Positions 1 to 5,217 of a stretch of 10,827 nucleotides of DNA are shown here, one piece after another; position 1 is the stretch's first letter; every line of letters begins with the position of its first letter. This DNA is from Alphaproteobacteria bacterium. GTDB lineage: Bacteria > Pseudomonadota > Alphaproteobacteria > Rhizobiales > Devosiaceae. The stretch lies in NCBI GenBank assembly GCA_018820005.1, contig JAHJOS010000612.1, forward strand, positions 1-10,827. The letters are read 5' to 3'. Below the pieces are notes generated by a model that did not search any database, had not been told where the DNA came from, and saw only the letters and a program-made list of their open reading frames with translations. The translations under genes were made by a program, and so were the position numbers.

Positions 1-79
1 CCCTCTCCCTCAAGGGGCGAGGGTGGGCTCCGAGTTACTTCCACCTACAGCGCTTCCCTTCTCCCTTTTAGGGAGAAGG
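1..79. repeat. Compound palindromic intergenic repeat (RIME-like)
   Basis: Two hairpins lie in tandem downstream of the amino-acid-binding protein gene. The first, 1-23, pairs CCCTCTCCCT with GGGGCGAGGG around CAA, with one mismatch and one G-T pair. The second, 57-79, is a perfect 10-bp inverted repeat (CCTTCTCCCT / AGGGAGAAGG) around TTT. Read on the minus strand, the flank contains CCTCATCCG, a string I associate with dispersed intergenic palindromes in Rhizobiales; the two-palindrome layout resembles Rhizobium-specific intergenic mosaic elements. The assignment is by resemblance only. The 57-79 hairpin lies about 30 nt past the stop codon at 111 and could end or protect the transcript. 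The element may extend left of the window. Confidence 0.6.
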
Positions 80-110
80 TGCACGGAAGGCGGATGAGGA
101 GGCACTTACT

Positions 111-857
111 TTACATCTTGTAGAAGGGGCCCGCGCCGTCGAACCACTTGGCGATCAGGGTATCGACGGTGCCGTCGGCCTTGAGGGCGGCGATGGCGTC
201 GTTGAACGTCTTGAGCAGCTCGGGTTCGTCCTTGCGCAGGGCCGGAGCGACGCCGCCGCCGATAACCACGGGCTCGCCGACGAACTCAACCTGGCCGGTG
301 GCCACGATGGGTTCGAGATAGGCGCCGTCGGCCAGGATGATATCGAGGTTGCCACCGGCGAGATCGGCCATGGCCTGGTCGGCAGTGCCGAAGGCGACAA
401 CGGTGTTGTCAGCGGCGAAATTCTCCTGGGCATAAGCCTCCTGGATGGTGCCGCCCTGGGCGCCGACACGCTTGCCCTTGAGCGCGGCAAAATCGATGCC
501 GGCGCCAGGAAGAGCGACAAAGCGCGACGGGTCGGCGGGCTTGTATTCATCGGCAAACTCAACGGTCTGCTTGCGCTCGTCGGTAACCGACATGCCGGCC
601 ATGATCACGTCGTAGTTGCCCGCGACGAGGTTGGGAATGATGGAATCCCACTCGTTGGTGACGATTTCGCAGGTGATCTTGGCCTGGGCGCAGATGGCAT
701 TGGCGAGGTCGATCTCGTAGCCGGCAGGCTTGCCGGCGTCATCGAGGAAGTTCCAGGGAGCATAGGCGCCTTCAGTGGCGATGCGCACTGTATCCTGTGC
801 CTGGGCAGCGCCGGACAAGGTCAGCACTGCGGCGGCGGCGAGGAGCAGGGTCTTCAT
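111..857 (-). CDS. Amino-acid ABC transporter, periplasmic substrate-binding protein (LAO/HisJ type)
   Basis: This is the periplasmic receptor of a polar amino-acid importer of the SBP_bac_3 family. The 248-aa product has a clear signal peptide (Lys at position 2, hydrophobic stretch, cleavage probably after AQA at residue 20). The mature part carries the family hallmarks: EGAYAPWNF near the N-terminus, AGYEIDLA, and GMSVTDERK, whose Arg is expected to bind the ligand alpha-carboxylate. GGTIQEAYAQENF closely resembles the matching stretch of lysine/arginine/ornithine-binding ArgT, so a basic amino acid or opine is the likeliest ligand; the exact ligand cannot be read from sequence. The start at 855-857 is fixed by the signal peptide and by GGAGA just upstream; the open frame runs further upstream but not as real protein. 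The ATPase gene lies 91 bp upstream in the same direction. Confidence 0.93.
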   Translation of the reverse strand: MKTLLLAAAAVLTLSGAAQAQDTVRIATEGAYAPWNFLDDAGKPAGYEIDLANAICAQAKITCEIVTNEWDSIIPNLVAGNYDVIMAGMSVTDERKQTVEFADEYKPADPSRFVALPGAGIDFAALKGKRVGAQGGTIQEAYAQENFAADNTVVAFGTADQAMADLAGGNLDIILADGAYLEPIVATGQVEFVGEPVVIGGGVAPALRKDEPELLKTFNDAIAALKADGTVDTLIAKWFDGAGPFYKM

Positions 858-894
858 ATGGTTTCTCCGTTGATTGACGTCTGGTGTTGTTGTC

Positions 895-909
895 GCCCGT
901 TGACCGGGC
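895..909 (-). other. Small intergenic stem-loop between ATPase and binding-protein genes
   Basis: GCCCG and CGGGC form a perfect 5-bp GC stem around a 5-nt loop in the 91-bp gap between the two ABC genes. There is no T-run on the minus-strand side, so it is not a classical terminator. Stem-loops at this position in importer operons can protect the 5' end of the binding-protein message and raise its level; here that is inference. The rest of the gap holds only the ribosome-binding site of the downstream gene. Confidence 0.3.
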
Positions 910-948
910 TTGTCGCAAAGGCTGGCCCCGCGTGATCGCGTTGGCAAG

Positions 949-1746
949 TCATTCGTGGTTGGCAGCGTTGAGGAACTGTTTGAGGCGGGGCGACTGGGTA
1001 TTGCCGAACACCTGCTCGGGTGAACCCTCCTCTTCGATAAGCCCCTGGTGCAGGAAGATGACCCGGTCGGAGACCGAACGCGCGAACTCCATGTCGTGGG
1101 TGACGAGGACCATGGTGCGGCCTTCGTCGGCGAGCACCTTGATGACGCGGAGAACTTCCACTTCCAGCTCGGGATCGAGTGCGGAGGTGGGTTCGTCAAA
1201 CAGCATGACGCGAGGATTGATGCAGAGGGCCCGCGCGATGGCCGCACGCTGCTGCTGCCCGCCCGAGAGTTGCGCGGGATAGCTATCGGCTTTTTCGCGA
1301 GTGCCCACCTTGGCCAACATGGCCAGGGCTTCCTCCTCGACTTCGCCCTTGGCGCGCTGCTGCACCACGAGCGGGGCCTCCATGACATTTTCGAGAATCG
1401 TCATGTGGGCCCAGAGGTTGAAGCTCTGGAAGACCATGCCCAGTTCGGAGCGGATACGACGAATCTGGTTCTCGTCGGCTATCTGGCGGCCGCGCGACGT
1501 GGTGCGAAGGCGGATCTCTTCGCCATCGATGCTGACAGTGCCGCTGTCCGGCACTTCGAGCATGTTGATGCAGCGCAGCAAGGTGGACTTGCCCGAGCCG
1601 GATGATCCGATCAGCGAGACGACTTCGCCCTCGCGGGCCGAGAAGGAAATTCCCTTCAGGACGTCAAGCGCGCCGAAGGATTTGTGCAAGTCCTGCACGG
1701 CGACAACCGGCAAATGTTGGACACTAGAGGCGGTCGCTTGCGCCAT
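949..1746 (-). CDS. Amino-acid ABC transporter ATP-binding protein (HisP/OccP/GlnQ type)
   Basis: This is the cytoplasmic ATPase that powers a polar amino-acid importer, 265 aa, normal for the family. All nucleotide-binding motifs are intact: Walker A GSSGSGKST (47-55), Q-loop Q107 in VFQSFNLW, signature LSGGQQQR (160-167), Walker B VMLFDEP (180-186), D-loop SALD, and switch His217 in VTHDME. The 'LWAHMTILENV' stretch and the insert after the Walker A region match the HisP/ArtP/OccP branch. The chosen ATG at 1744-1746 has AGGTGA about 2 nt upstream; a GTG two codons earlier is possible. The open frame continues far upstream, but that stretch crosses the divergent DUF218 gene and shows no domain. 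The gene precedes the binding-protein gene and very likely forms one operon with it. No permease gene is visible, so the partners must lie elsewhere, probably left of the window. Confidence 0.95.
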   Translation of the reverse strand: MAQATASSVQHLPVVAVQDLHKSFGALDVLKGISFSAREGEVVSLIGSSGSGKSTLLRCINMLEVPDSGTVSIDGEEIRLRTTSRGRQIADENQIRRIRSELGMVFQSFNLWAHMTILENVMEAPLVVQQRAKGEVEEEALAMLAKVGTREKADSYPAQLSGGQQQRAAIARALCINPRVMLFDEPTSALDPELEVEVLRVIKVLADEGRTMVLVTHDMEFARSVSDRVIFLHQGLIEEEGSPEQVFGNTQSPRLKQFLNAANHE

Positions 1747-1930
1747 GCTCACCTGGGGCCTGCGTATGCAGGCAGTTTCCTGTTTGGTGGTTGCCTTTTT
1801 TTGAGGCTGGCAACCTTTACCGCCCGCAAGAAAAGCAGATGTCAGGGAGATAGCAAGCACAAATCGACATGGCCAGGGCGCAACAGACGCTGTATCGGGG
1901 CAGGAGACGCGCAACTGGGAAAGACGGCCG
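1747..1930. promoter_or_regulatory. Divergent intergenic region between ABC operon and DUF218 gene, with two inverted repeats
   Basis: Both flanking genes are transcribed away from this 184-bp stretch, so promoters for both must lie in or near it. I could not find a convincing -35/-10 pair for either. Two inverted repeats lie on the ABC side: GGTTGCC/GGCAACC at 1789-1815 (7-bp arms, 13-nt spacer containing a 7-T run) and GCCTGC/GCAGGC at 1758-1773 (6-bp arms, 4-nt loop), the latter about 4 nt before the AGGTGA ribosome-binding site of the ATPase gene. They could be an operator or leader hairpins. The DUF218 side has a GGGAAAGA string about 6 nt before its ATG. Confidence 0.5.
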
Positions 1931-2752
1931 ATGTTCTTTGTGATCTCCAAGGTGTTCTGGTTGCTGGCGCAGCCGCTCAGCCTGACCTTCCTTCTGGTGC
2001 TGGTGGGCGGGATACTGATCGGCTGGAACCGTCGCCGCTCGGGCCTGGTTTTTAGTGGCCTGGGCCTGCTGGTGCTGGGCCTGAGCGCCTTTACCACACT
2101 GGGCTTTGTCCTGATCAATCCGCTGGAAGATCGCTTCGAGCGGCCAGACAAGCTGCCAACCGACGTATCGACCATTATCATGCTTGGTGGCGCCACCGTT
2201 GGCCGGGTCAGCACGGCACGCTCCATCACCGAACTCAACGACGCAGGCGACCGCCTGGTAGAGACACTGCGTTTGGCCGCGATGTTTCCACAGGCCAAGG
2301 TTGTCGTCAGCGGCGGCTCAGGCATGCTGGAAGGCGAGGTTGAGACCGAGGCGGCCATTGTCGCGCGCCTGTTTAATGCCATGGGCGTGGCGCCCGAGCG
2401 TCTTGTGCTGGAAGATCAGTCCCGCAACACGGTTGAGAATGCCGAGCTGACCCGTGCGACGCTCGGTGAGATCAAGGGCTCGGTATTGCTGGTGACGTCG
2501 GCCTTCCACATGCCGCGGTCGATGGGATTGTTCCGGAAGGCCGGCATACCGGTGATCGCCTGGCCCACCGACTACCGCAGCACGGGCGCCGAAGGCATTG
2601 GGTTTGATCTGGTCAATCCCGTGCTCAATTTCACGACGACGGGCGTGGCGATCAAGGAATGGATCGGGCTGGCGGCCTATAGCCTTACGGGGCGTATCGA
2701 CAGTGTGTTTCCGGCGCCGGACGACCAGGACGCCCTCAGCACAGGCAACTAA
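1931..2752 (+). CDS. YdcF/ElyC-like membrane protein with DUF218 domain
   Basis: This 273-aa protein belongs to the DUF218 family, which includes E. coli ElyC (envelope biogenesis, linked to lipid-carrier metabolism), SanA and YdcF. The N-terminus has two hydrophobic helices (about 12-31 and 38-63) joined by the basic loop WNRRR, as in ElyC-type members. The DUF218 domain follows (about 80-245), with IIMLGG (82-87), SGGSG (127-131), E161-D-QSRNTVEN (161-170), VTSAFHMPRSM (188-198) and a late EW (243-244). These conserved patches match the family active-site-like pocket; no reaction is firmly known. It is the only plus-strand gene in the window, divergent from the ABC genes and convergent with the DUF1469 gene. 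The ATG at 1931 is preferred because the first helix begins directly after it. The envelope role is inferred from family and topology. Confidence 0.88.
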   Translation: MFFVISKVFWLLAQPLSLTFLLVLVGGILIGWNRRRSGLVFSGLGLLVLGLSAFTTLGFVLINPLEDRFERPDKLPTDVSTIIMLGGATVGRVSTARSITELNDAGDRLVETLRLAAMFPQAKVVVSGGSGMLEGEVETEAAIVARLFNAMGVAPERLVLEDQSRNTVENAELTRATLGEIKGSVLLVTSAFHMPRSMGLFRKAGIPVIAWPTDYRSTGAEGIGFDLVNPVLNFTTTGVAIKEWIGLAAYSLTGRIDSVFPAPDDQDALSTGN

Positions 2753-2884
2753 GGCCGCCGAGGTGGGCGGCCGCGCTTGGGTTGGGGGTCGCCCAGTGGA
2801 TGACCGTGCCTAAGTTGCAGATCGCCCAGTCGGCGACCACGCTTGAGTTGGAGGCCGCCAACTGGGCGACCTCCTTGGGGGGAG
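2751..2884. repeat. Tandem array of imperfect 33-bp units with internal hairpins
   Basis: Three full 33-bp units (2774-2806, 2807-2839, 2840-2872) are flanked by a partial unit on the left (2751-2773) and the beginning of another on the right (2873-2884). Units share a CTTG.GTTG motif followed by a GTCGCC...GGCGACC-like dyad. Hairpin arms: GGCCGCC/GGCGGCC at 2753-2772, TCGCC/GGCGA at 2822-2836, and a 9-bp arm pair with one mismatch at 2851-2873; unit 1 keeps only GGTC/GACC. The array fills the whole gap between two convergent genes and touches both stop codons. No T-runs follow the stems. It may stop transcription from both sides or bind a protein; neither is shown. Confidence 0.72.
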
Positions 2885-3319
2885 CTATTCTTCGTCGTCG
2901 CCGCTGTTGGCGGCAACAAGGAAGGCCGCGAGTGCGGCAGCCGGCAAGCCCAGCGTGCGCAACCATGGCGACTTGAGCAGCAGGGGCAGGGCGGTGATCG
3001 CTGCCGAGGTGAGGAAGGTGCTCGTCTGGCTGGACCGCCGCCGTTCAGCCGCCTCGCGCTGGCGCTTGCTCTCGCCGATCCGGGTGCCAAGGTAGACAGC
3101 CAAGGTCAGCAGCAAAAAGGTGCCGCCAAAAATCAATGCAGCAATAATCGGGCCGACTTGCTCGGCCACCGCAAGGAAACCGGCGATGACCAGAAAGATC
3201 AGGCCGAACAGCCCAAGCACGGCCATAACGGCACCGGCTATCAGCTTGCGCTTGGCCTGTTCAGTGATCGTCTCAAGCTCGAAGCCGAGTAGTCCTGCCA
3301 GTGACGACAACAGATACAT
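2885..3319 (-). CDS. Phage-holin-family/DUF1469 membrane protein (YqjE-like)
   Basis: This 144-aa small inner-membrane protein has two strong hydrophobic helices (about 28-52 and 57-78), then a charged amphipathic stretch rich in Arg, Glu and Lys (80-98), a weaker hydrophobic C-terminal region (about 102-136), and an acidic tail ending DDEE. This fits the DUF1469/'phage holin family' group to which E. coli YqjE belongs; despite the name, nothing here suggests a phage. Its start lies 8 bp after the stop of the DUF883 gene, and AGGTCC sits just before the ATG, so the two are almost certainly one transcription unit, as with yqjD-yqjE in E. coli. Function is not established. The family call rests on topology plus gene partner more than on motifs. 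The third hydrophobic region is longer than I would expect for a minimal member. Confidence 0.75.
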   Translation of the reverse strand: MYLLSSLAGLLGFELETITEQAKRKLIAGAVMAVLGLFGLIFLVIAGFLAVAEQVGPIIAALIFGGTFLLLTLAVYLGTRIGESKRQREAAERRRSSQTSTFLTSAAITALPLLLKSPWLRTLGLPAAALAAFLVAANSGDDEE

Positions 3320-3327
3320 GGGACCTG

Positions 3328-3681
3328 TTACCGCGACAGAAGGGCCAGAATGAAGCCGATGCCGATGGCTGCGGCCACGGCGGTCAACGGCTTTTCGCGG
3401 ATGGTATCCTTGAGCTGCTTTTCCACCGCACCTGCCTGATCCTGCACTTCGTCAATCACATGCTGACCCTGGCGCTGGATGTGGCGGAATTCGCTCTTGG
3501 CGACGTCGCGGGCTTCGGTGACCTTTTCCCCGCTCAGCTTGGAGAGCGTTGCGGCAATGGACTTAAGGTCGTTCTGCAGCTGACCAATCTGGTCTTCGAG
3601 CTGATCTTCGCGCGCCTTGGCCGTTGCGCGGCTGGCAGAGGCTTTACGGCGGGAGGGGGCGAGGTCGGAAGTGGTTGCCAT
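3328..3681 (-). CDS. DUF883/ElaB-YqjD-type membrane-anchored protein
   Basis: This 117-aa protein has the typical DUF883 layout. It starts with a basic Ser/Ala/Arg-rich segment (about 10-24), continues with a long charged helix likely to form a coiled coil (25-95), and ends with a single C-terminal membrane helix introduced by REKPLTAVAAA and finishing at Ser-Arg (95-117). That REKPL-plus-tail-anchor ending is the family signature. In E. coli, YqjD, ElaB and YgaM are tail-anchored inner-membrane proteins that bind ribosomes in stationary phase and are controlled by the stress sigma factor RpoS; the same role here is inference. A perfect AGGAG lies 6 nt before the ATG, so the start is secure. 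It is the first gene of the pair with the DUF1469 gene. No convincing promoter, including the EcfG type, was found in the 164-bp gap upstream. Confidence 0.87.
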   Translation of the reverse strand: MATTSDLAPSRRKASASRATAKAREDQLEDQIGQLQNDLKSIAATLSKLSGEKVTEARDVAKSEFRHIQRQGQHVIDEVQDQAGAVEKQLKDTIREKPLTAVAAAIGIGFILALLSR

Positions 3682-3766
3682 TTGAGGCTCCTGTTTGATG
3701 TTATTGCCCCACAGGCGGCGGGGCCAAGGGGATTGAAGGATATCGTTGCAAAATGCAGCCAGTTTT

Positions 3767-3790
3767 CCAGACCCCGTTTGGGGGATCTGG
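3767..3790. other. Stem-loop upstream of DUF883 gene
   Basis: CCAGACCCC pairs with GGGG-A-TCTGG around a short GTTT loop, giving a 9-bp stem with one bulged base. It lies in the 164-bp gap between the DUF3309 and DUF883 genes. On the minus strand it is followed by AAAA rather than a T-run, so an intrinsic terminator is not supported in that direction. It may be a leader hairpin or part of the terminator region of the upstream gene. Confidence 0.35.
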
Positions 3791-3804
3791 TGTAGTGCGT
3801 CGAG

Positions 3805-3859
3805 CGGCCTGAATCCCTAGCGCGGTTCAGGCCGGGCGCTGCCGTTCAGAGGCGCCCGG
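3805..3859 (-). terminator. Two overlapping hairpins at the end of the DUF3309 gene
   Basis: Two strong perfect inverted repeats overlap by 3 nt. CCGGGCGC (3832-3839) pairs with GCGCCCGG (3852-3859), enclosing the stop codon of the DUF3309 gene. CGGCCTGAA (3805-3813) pairs with TTCAGGCCG (3826-3834). Because positions 3832-3834 are shared, the full stems cannot both form. Neither is followed by a T-run on the minus strand, so simple Rho-independent termination is not proven, but position and strength suggest an end-of-transcript structure. Confidence 0.5.
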
Positions 3860-3998
3860 TCAGTGCCAGGATAAGCACAACAACCAGAATGACGCCCACA
3901 ATGCCGGACGGGAAGTAGCCGAAGCTGCGCGAGTAGCCCCAACTTGGCAGGGCACCGACGAGCAGCAGGACAAGAATAACGATCAGAATTGTGCTCAT
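3846..3998 (-). CDS. DUF3309 family small membrane protein (50 aa)
   Basis: This very short gene encodes a 50-aa hydrophobic protein that matches the DUF3309 pattern: an MSTIL start, a run of aliphatic residues, GALPSWGYSR, GYFPSGIVG, a second aliphatic run, and a Gly-Arg-Leu end. Two short hydrophobic segments (about 4-16 and 33-47) flank the conserved Trp/Tyr/Gly/Pro core, giving a hairpin-like membrane protein. The family is common in alphaproteobacteria; its function is unknown. The start at 3996-3998 is supported by CGGAGA 6 nt upstream. The overlapping 71-codon frame at 3817-4032 has no such support and no hydrophobic pattern. The gene lies 37 bp downstream of the possible 53-aa gene and may share its transcript. 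The stop codon is inside a hairpin. Confidence 0.9.
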   Translation of the reverse strand: MSTILIVILVLLLVGALPSWGYSRSFGYFPSGIVGVILVVVLILALTGRL

Positions 3999-4035
3999 GG
4001 ACAGTCTCCGAAAAATGAAGCTCTAAAGGCAAAAA

Positions 4036-4197
4036 TTACAGTATTGACACTATAATAACGGCAGCCGTGGCCAAAATGAGGAGAGCTGGCACCAAAGCGG
4101 TTAGAACTTGGCCAAAATTCGACTCACCGGTCCGGCTATTCCAAAATGCCATGTCGCGGCGACCGAGCGTGACGGCCTTGATGTTTGCACTGGTCAT
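4036..4197 (-). CDS. Possible 53-aa single-helix membrane protein
   Basis: I do not recognise a family for this short frame. It encodes 53 residues: a basic N-terminal half (including LGRRDMAFWN, residues 11-20) and a C-terminal hydrophobic segment (about 31-53) ending in SIL at the carboxy terminus, as in a small tail-anchored membrane protein. AGGGGG lies 6 nt before the ATG at 4195-4197, a plausible ribosome-binding site; a second in-frame ATG is at codon 16 (4150-4152). Against it, third-position G+C is only about 58 %, lower than in the neighbouring long genes, and no homolog can be named. It fits between the transglutaminase gene and the DUF3309 gene in the same direction, and the next two genes also encode tiny membrane proteins. 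If it is not real, 3999-4329 is a 331-bp gap without a gene. Confidence 0.5.
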   Translation of the reverse strand: MTSANIKAVTLGRRDMAFWNSRTGESNFGQVLTALVPALLILATAAVIIVSIL

Positions 4198-4329
4198 TGA
4201 TGCCCCCTGGTCATGACTTATCGCAGGAGCTCGATGCGCCTACTGTGTTGCGGGCGCGTCTTTGTGCCTGCCCCTTAGTTACGGGCGGACGGCGGAATTG
4301 GTTTCAAAATCATTAAGAAGTGCCGATTG
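4198..4329. other. 132-bp gap between transglutaminase gene and small membrane-protein genes
   Basis: This stretch lies downstream of the transglutaminase stop codon and upstream of the possible 53-aa gene on the minus strand. It is less GC-rich at its right end (TTTCAAAATCATTAAGAAG on the plus strand). A promoter for the small-gene group would be expected here. The minus strand shows TTGAAA and TAACTA, but 20 nt apart, too far for a standard promoter. Nothing else is supported. Confidence 0.4.
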
Positions 4330-5217
4330 CTAGTCGACGCGCAGCACGTCGACTGACTGCTTGGTCTCATGGGAACCGTGGGTCTTGAGCACGCCGACAA
4401 TAGGTGAAATGTCGGAATAGTCCCGGCCATGCCCGATCGAGATATGGTCGGCACCTGCCATCATGGCATTGGTGGGATCGAATTCGCGCCAGCCCAGATG
4501 CTGACCACACCAGACGCGCACCCAGGCGTGCATGGCGTCTGCGCCTTCAAGGCGCGGTTTGCCCGCGGGTGGGATGGTGCGCAGAAAGCCCGAGACATAT
4601 CCCGCTGGAATGCCGATGCCGCGCAGGCCGGCGATCATGACATGGGCGAAATCCTGGCAAACGCCCTTGCGCAAGGCGAAGACCTTGGATGGTGGGGTTT
4701 CAACGTCGGTAGCCTTGGGGTCGTAGGCGAAATCGCGATGGATCGCGAGGCAAAGCGCATTTGCTGCGGCAAAGACCGACTGGCTATCCAGCGTATTGGC
4801 CACCGCATAGGCCGTGATGTCAGCATTGAGCGGCACGCGGTGCGAGCTGGCCATGAAGTGGTGCGGGCTATTGGGTTCAACCGACCAGTAGCGGGCGATT
4901 TCCTGATGCAGAACGGGAATGGTCGGAGAGAGGTCGGCAGGAATCAGGATGTCTTCGACCTGGACGCGGGCCGTCAGTCGGATAACGAGGCTATCCTGGG
5001 GTTCGACAAAAGTCACCGTGGTGGCGAGGTTGCCGAAGAAATCGGCAAAGGTGCTTTCGCGCTGCGGGCGTGGCTCAAAGCGCAGGCTTGAAGCGATAAC
5101 GCGCTGGACGCCAGGCACCGATATGGGTGCGACGCGCACCAGATGGCGACCACCATGCACGGTTGCTTTATAGTCATAGTTGAGTTGGAGCCGGACGTCG
5201 TACAGCATCATGCTCAC
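4330..5217 (-). CDS. Transglutaminase-like family protein with bacterial N-terminal domain
   Basis: This 295-aa protein has the bacterial transglutaminase-like N-terminal domain (about 5-110) followed by a transglutaminase/papain-fold core. The triad is complete: Cys187 in GVCQDFAHV, His230 in DAMHAWVRV and Asp247 in EFDPTN. Bacterial members of this group usually act as thiol peptidases or peptide-transferring enzymes rather than as cross-linkers. No signal peptide is present, so it is expected in the cytoplasm. The GTG start at 5215-5217 overlaps the stop of the ATP-grasp gene by 4 nt (GTGA), which suggests translational coupling; ATG codons at 5209-5211 and 5206-5208 are alternatives, and none has a strong ribosome-binding site. 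As the last gene of the three-gene unit, it probably works with the ATP-grasp/alpha-E protein as the cleaving or transferring partner. The substrate is unknown. Confidence 0.92.
   Translation of the reverse strand: MSMMLYDVRLQLNYDYKATVHGGRHLVRVAPISVPGVQRVIASSLRFEPRPQRESTFADFFGNLATTVTFVEPQDSLVIRLTARVQVEDILIPADLSPTIPVLHQEIARYWSVEPNSPHHFMASSHRVPLNADITAYAVANTLDSQSVFAAANALCLAIHRDFAYDPKATDVETPPSKVFALRKGVCQDFAHVMIAGLRGIGIPAGYVSGFLRTIPPAGKPRLEGADAMHAWVRVWCGQHLGWREFDPTNAMMAGADHISIGHGRDYSDISPIVGVLKTHGSHETKQSVDVLRVD
4332..4354 (-). other. Stem-loop spanning the transglutaminase stop codon
   Basis: AGTCGAC (4332-4338) and GTCGACT (4348-4354) are perfect 7-bp arms around a 9-nt loop; two bases of the TAG stop codon (4330-4332) lie just outside the stem. 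It could mark the end of the operon transcript, although no T-run follows on the minus strand. Being in coding sequence, the symmetry may be partly chance. Confidence 0.35.

Noticed and set aside
858..1388. N-terminal extension of the binding-protein frame
   Set aside because: It overlaps the ATPase gene in another frame. The signal peptide and ribosome-binding site fix the start at 857.
1747..2382. Long N-terminal extension of the ABC ATPase frame
   Set aside because: The extension is antisense to the DUF218 gene and shows Arg/Ser/Pro-rich sequence without a domain. The ATPase homology begins after the ATG at 1744-1746.
2749..3090. Minus-strand frame with 11-residue repeats
   Set aside because: The peptide repeat is only the translation of the 33-bp DNA repeat array running into an out-of-frame reading of the DUF1469 gene; there is no independent sign of coding.
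2885..3319. Prophage remnant, because of the 'phage holin family' label
   Set aside because: No other phage gene is present, and the gene sits beside a DUF883 gene as in the chromosomal yqjD-yqjE pair.
3740..3775. Possible EcfG-type stress promoter upstream of the DUF883 gene
   Set aside because: The best minus-strand match has GGAAA rather than GGAAC, CGAT rather than CGTT, and 18 nt between them, so it does not meet the usual pattern.
3817..4032. 71-codon minus-strand frame
   Set aside because: It overlaps the DUF3309 gene in another frame and has no family match, whereas the 50-codon frame has a clear family pattern and ribosome-binding site.
4043..4056. TTGACA directly followed by TATAAT on the plus strand, resembling a promoter
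   Set aside because: The two boxes are nearly adjacent instead of about 17 bp apart, they fall inside the possible 53-aa frame, and no plus-strand gene follows.
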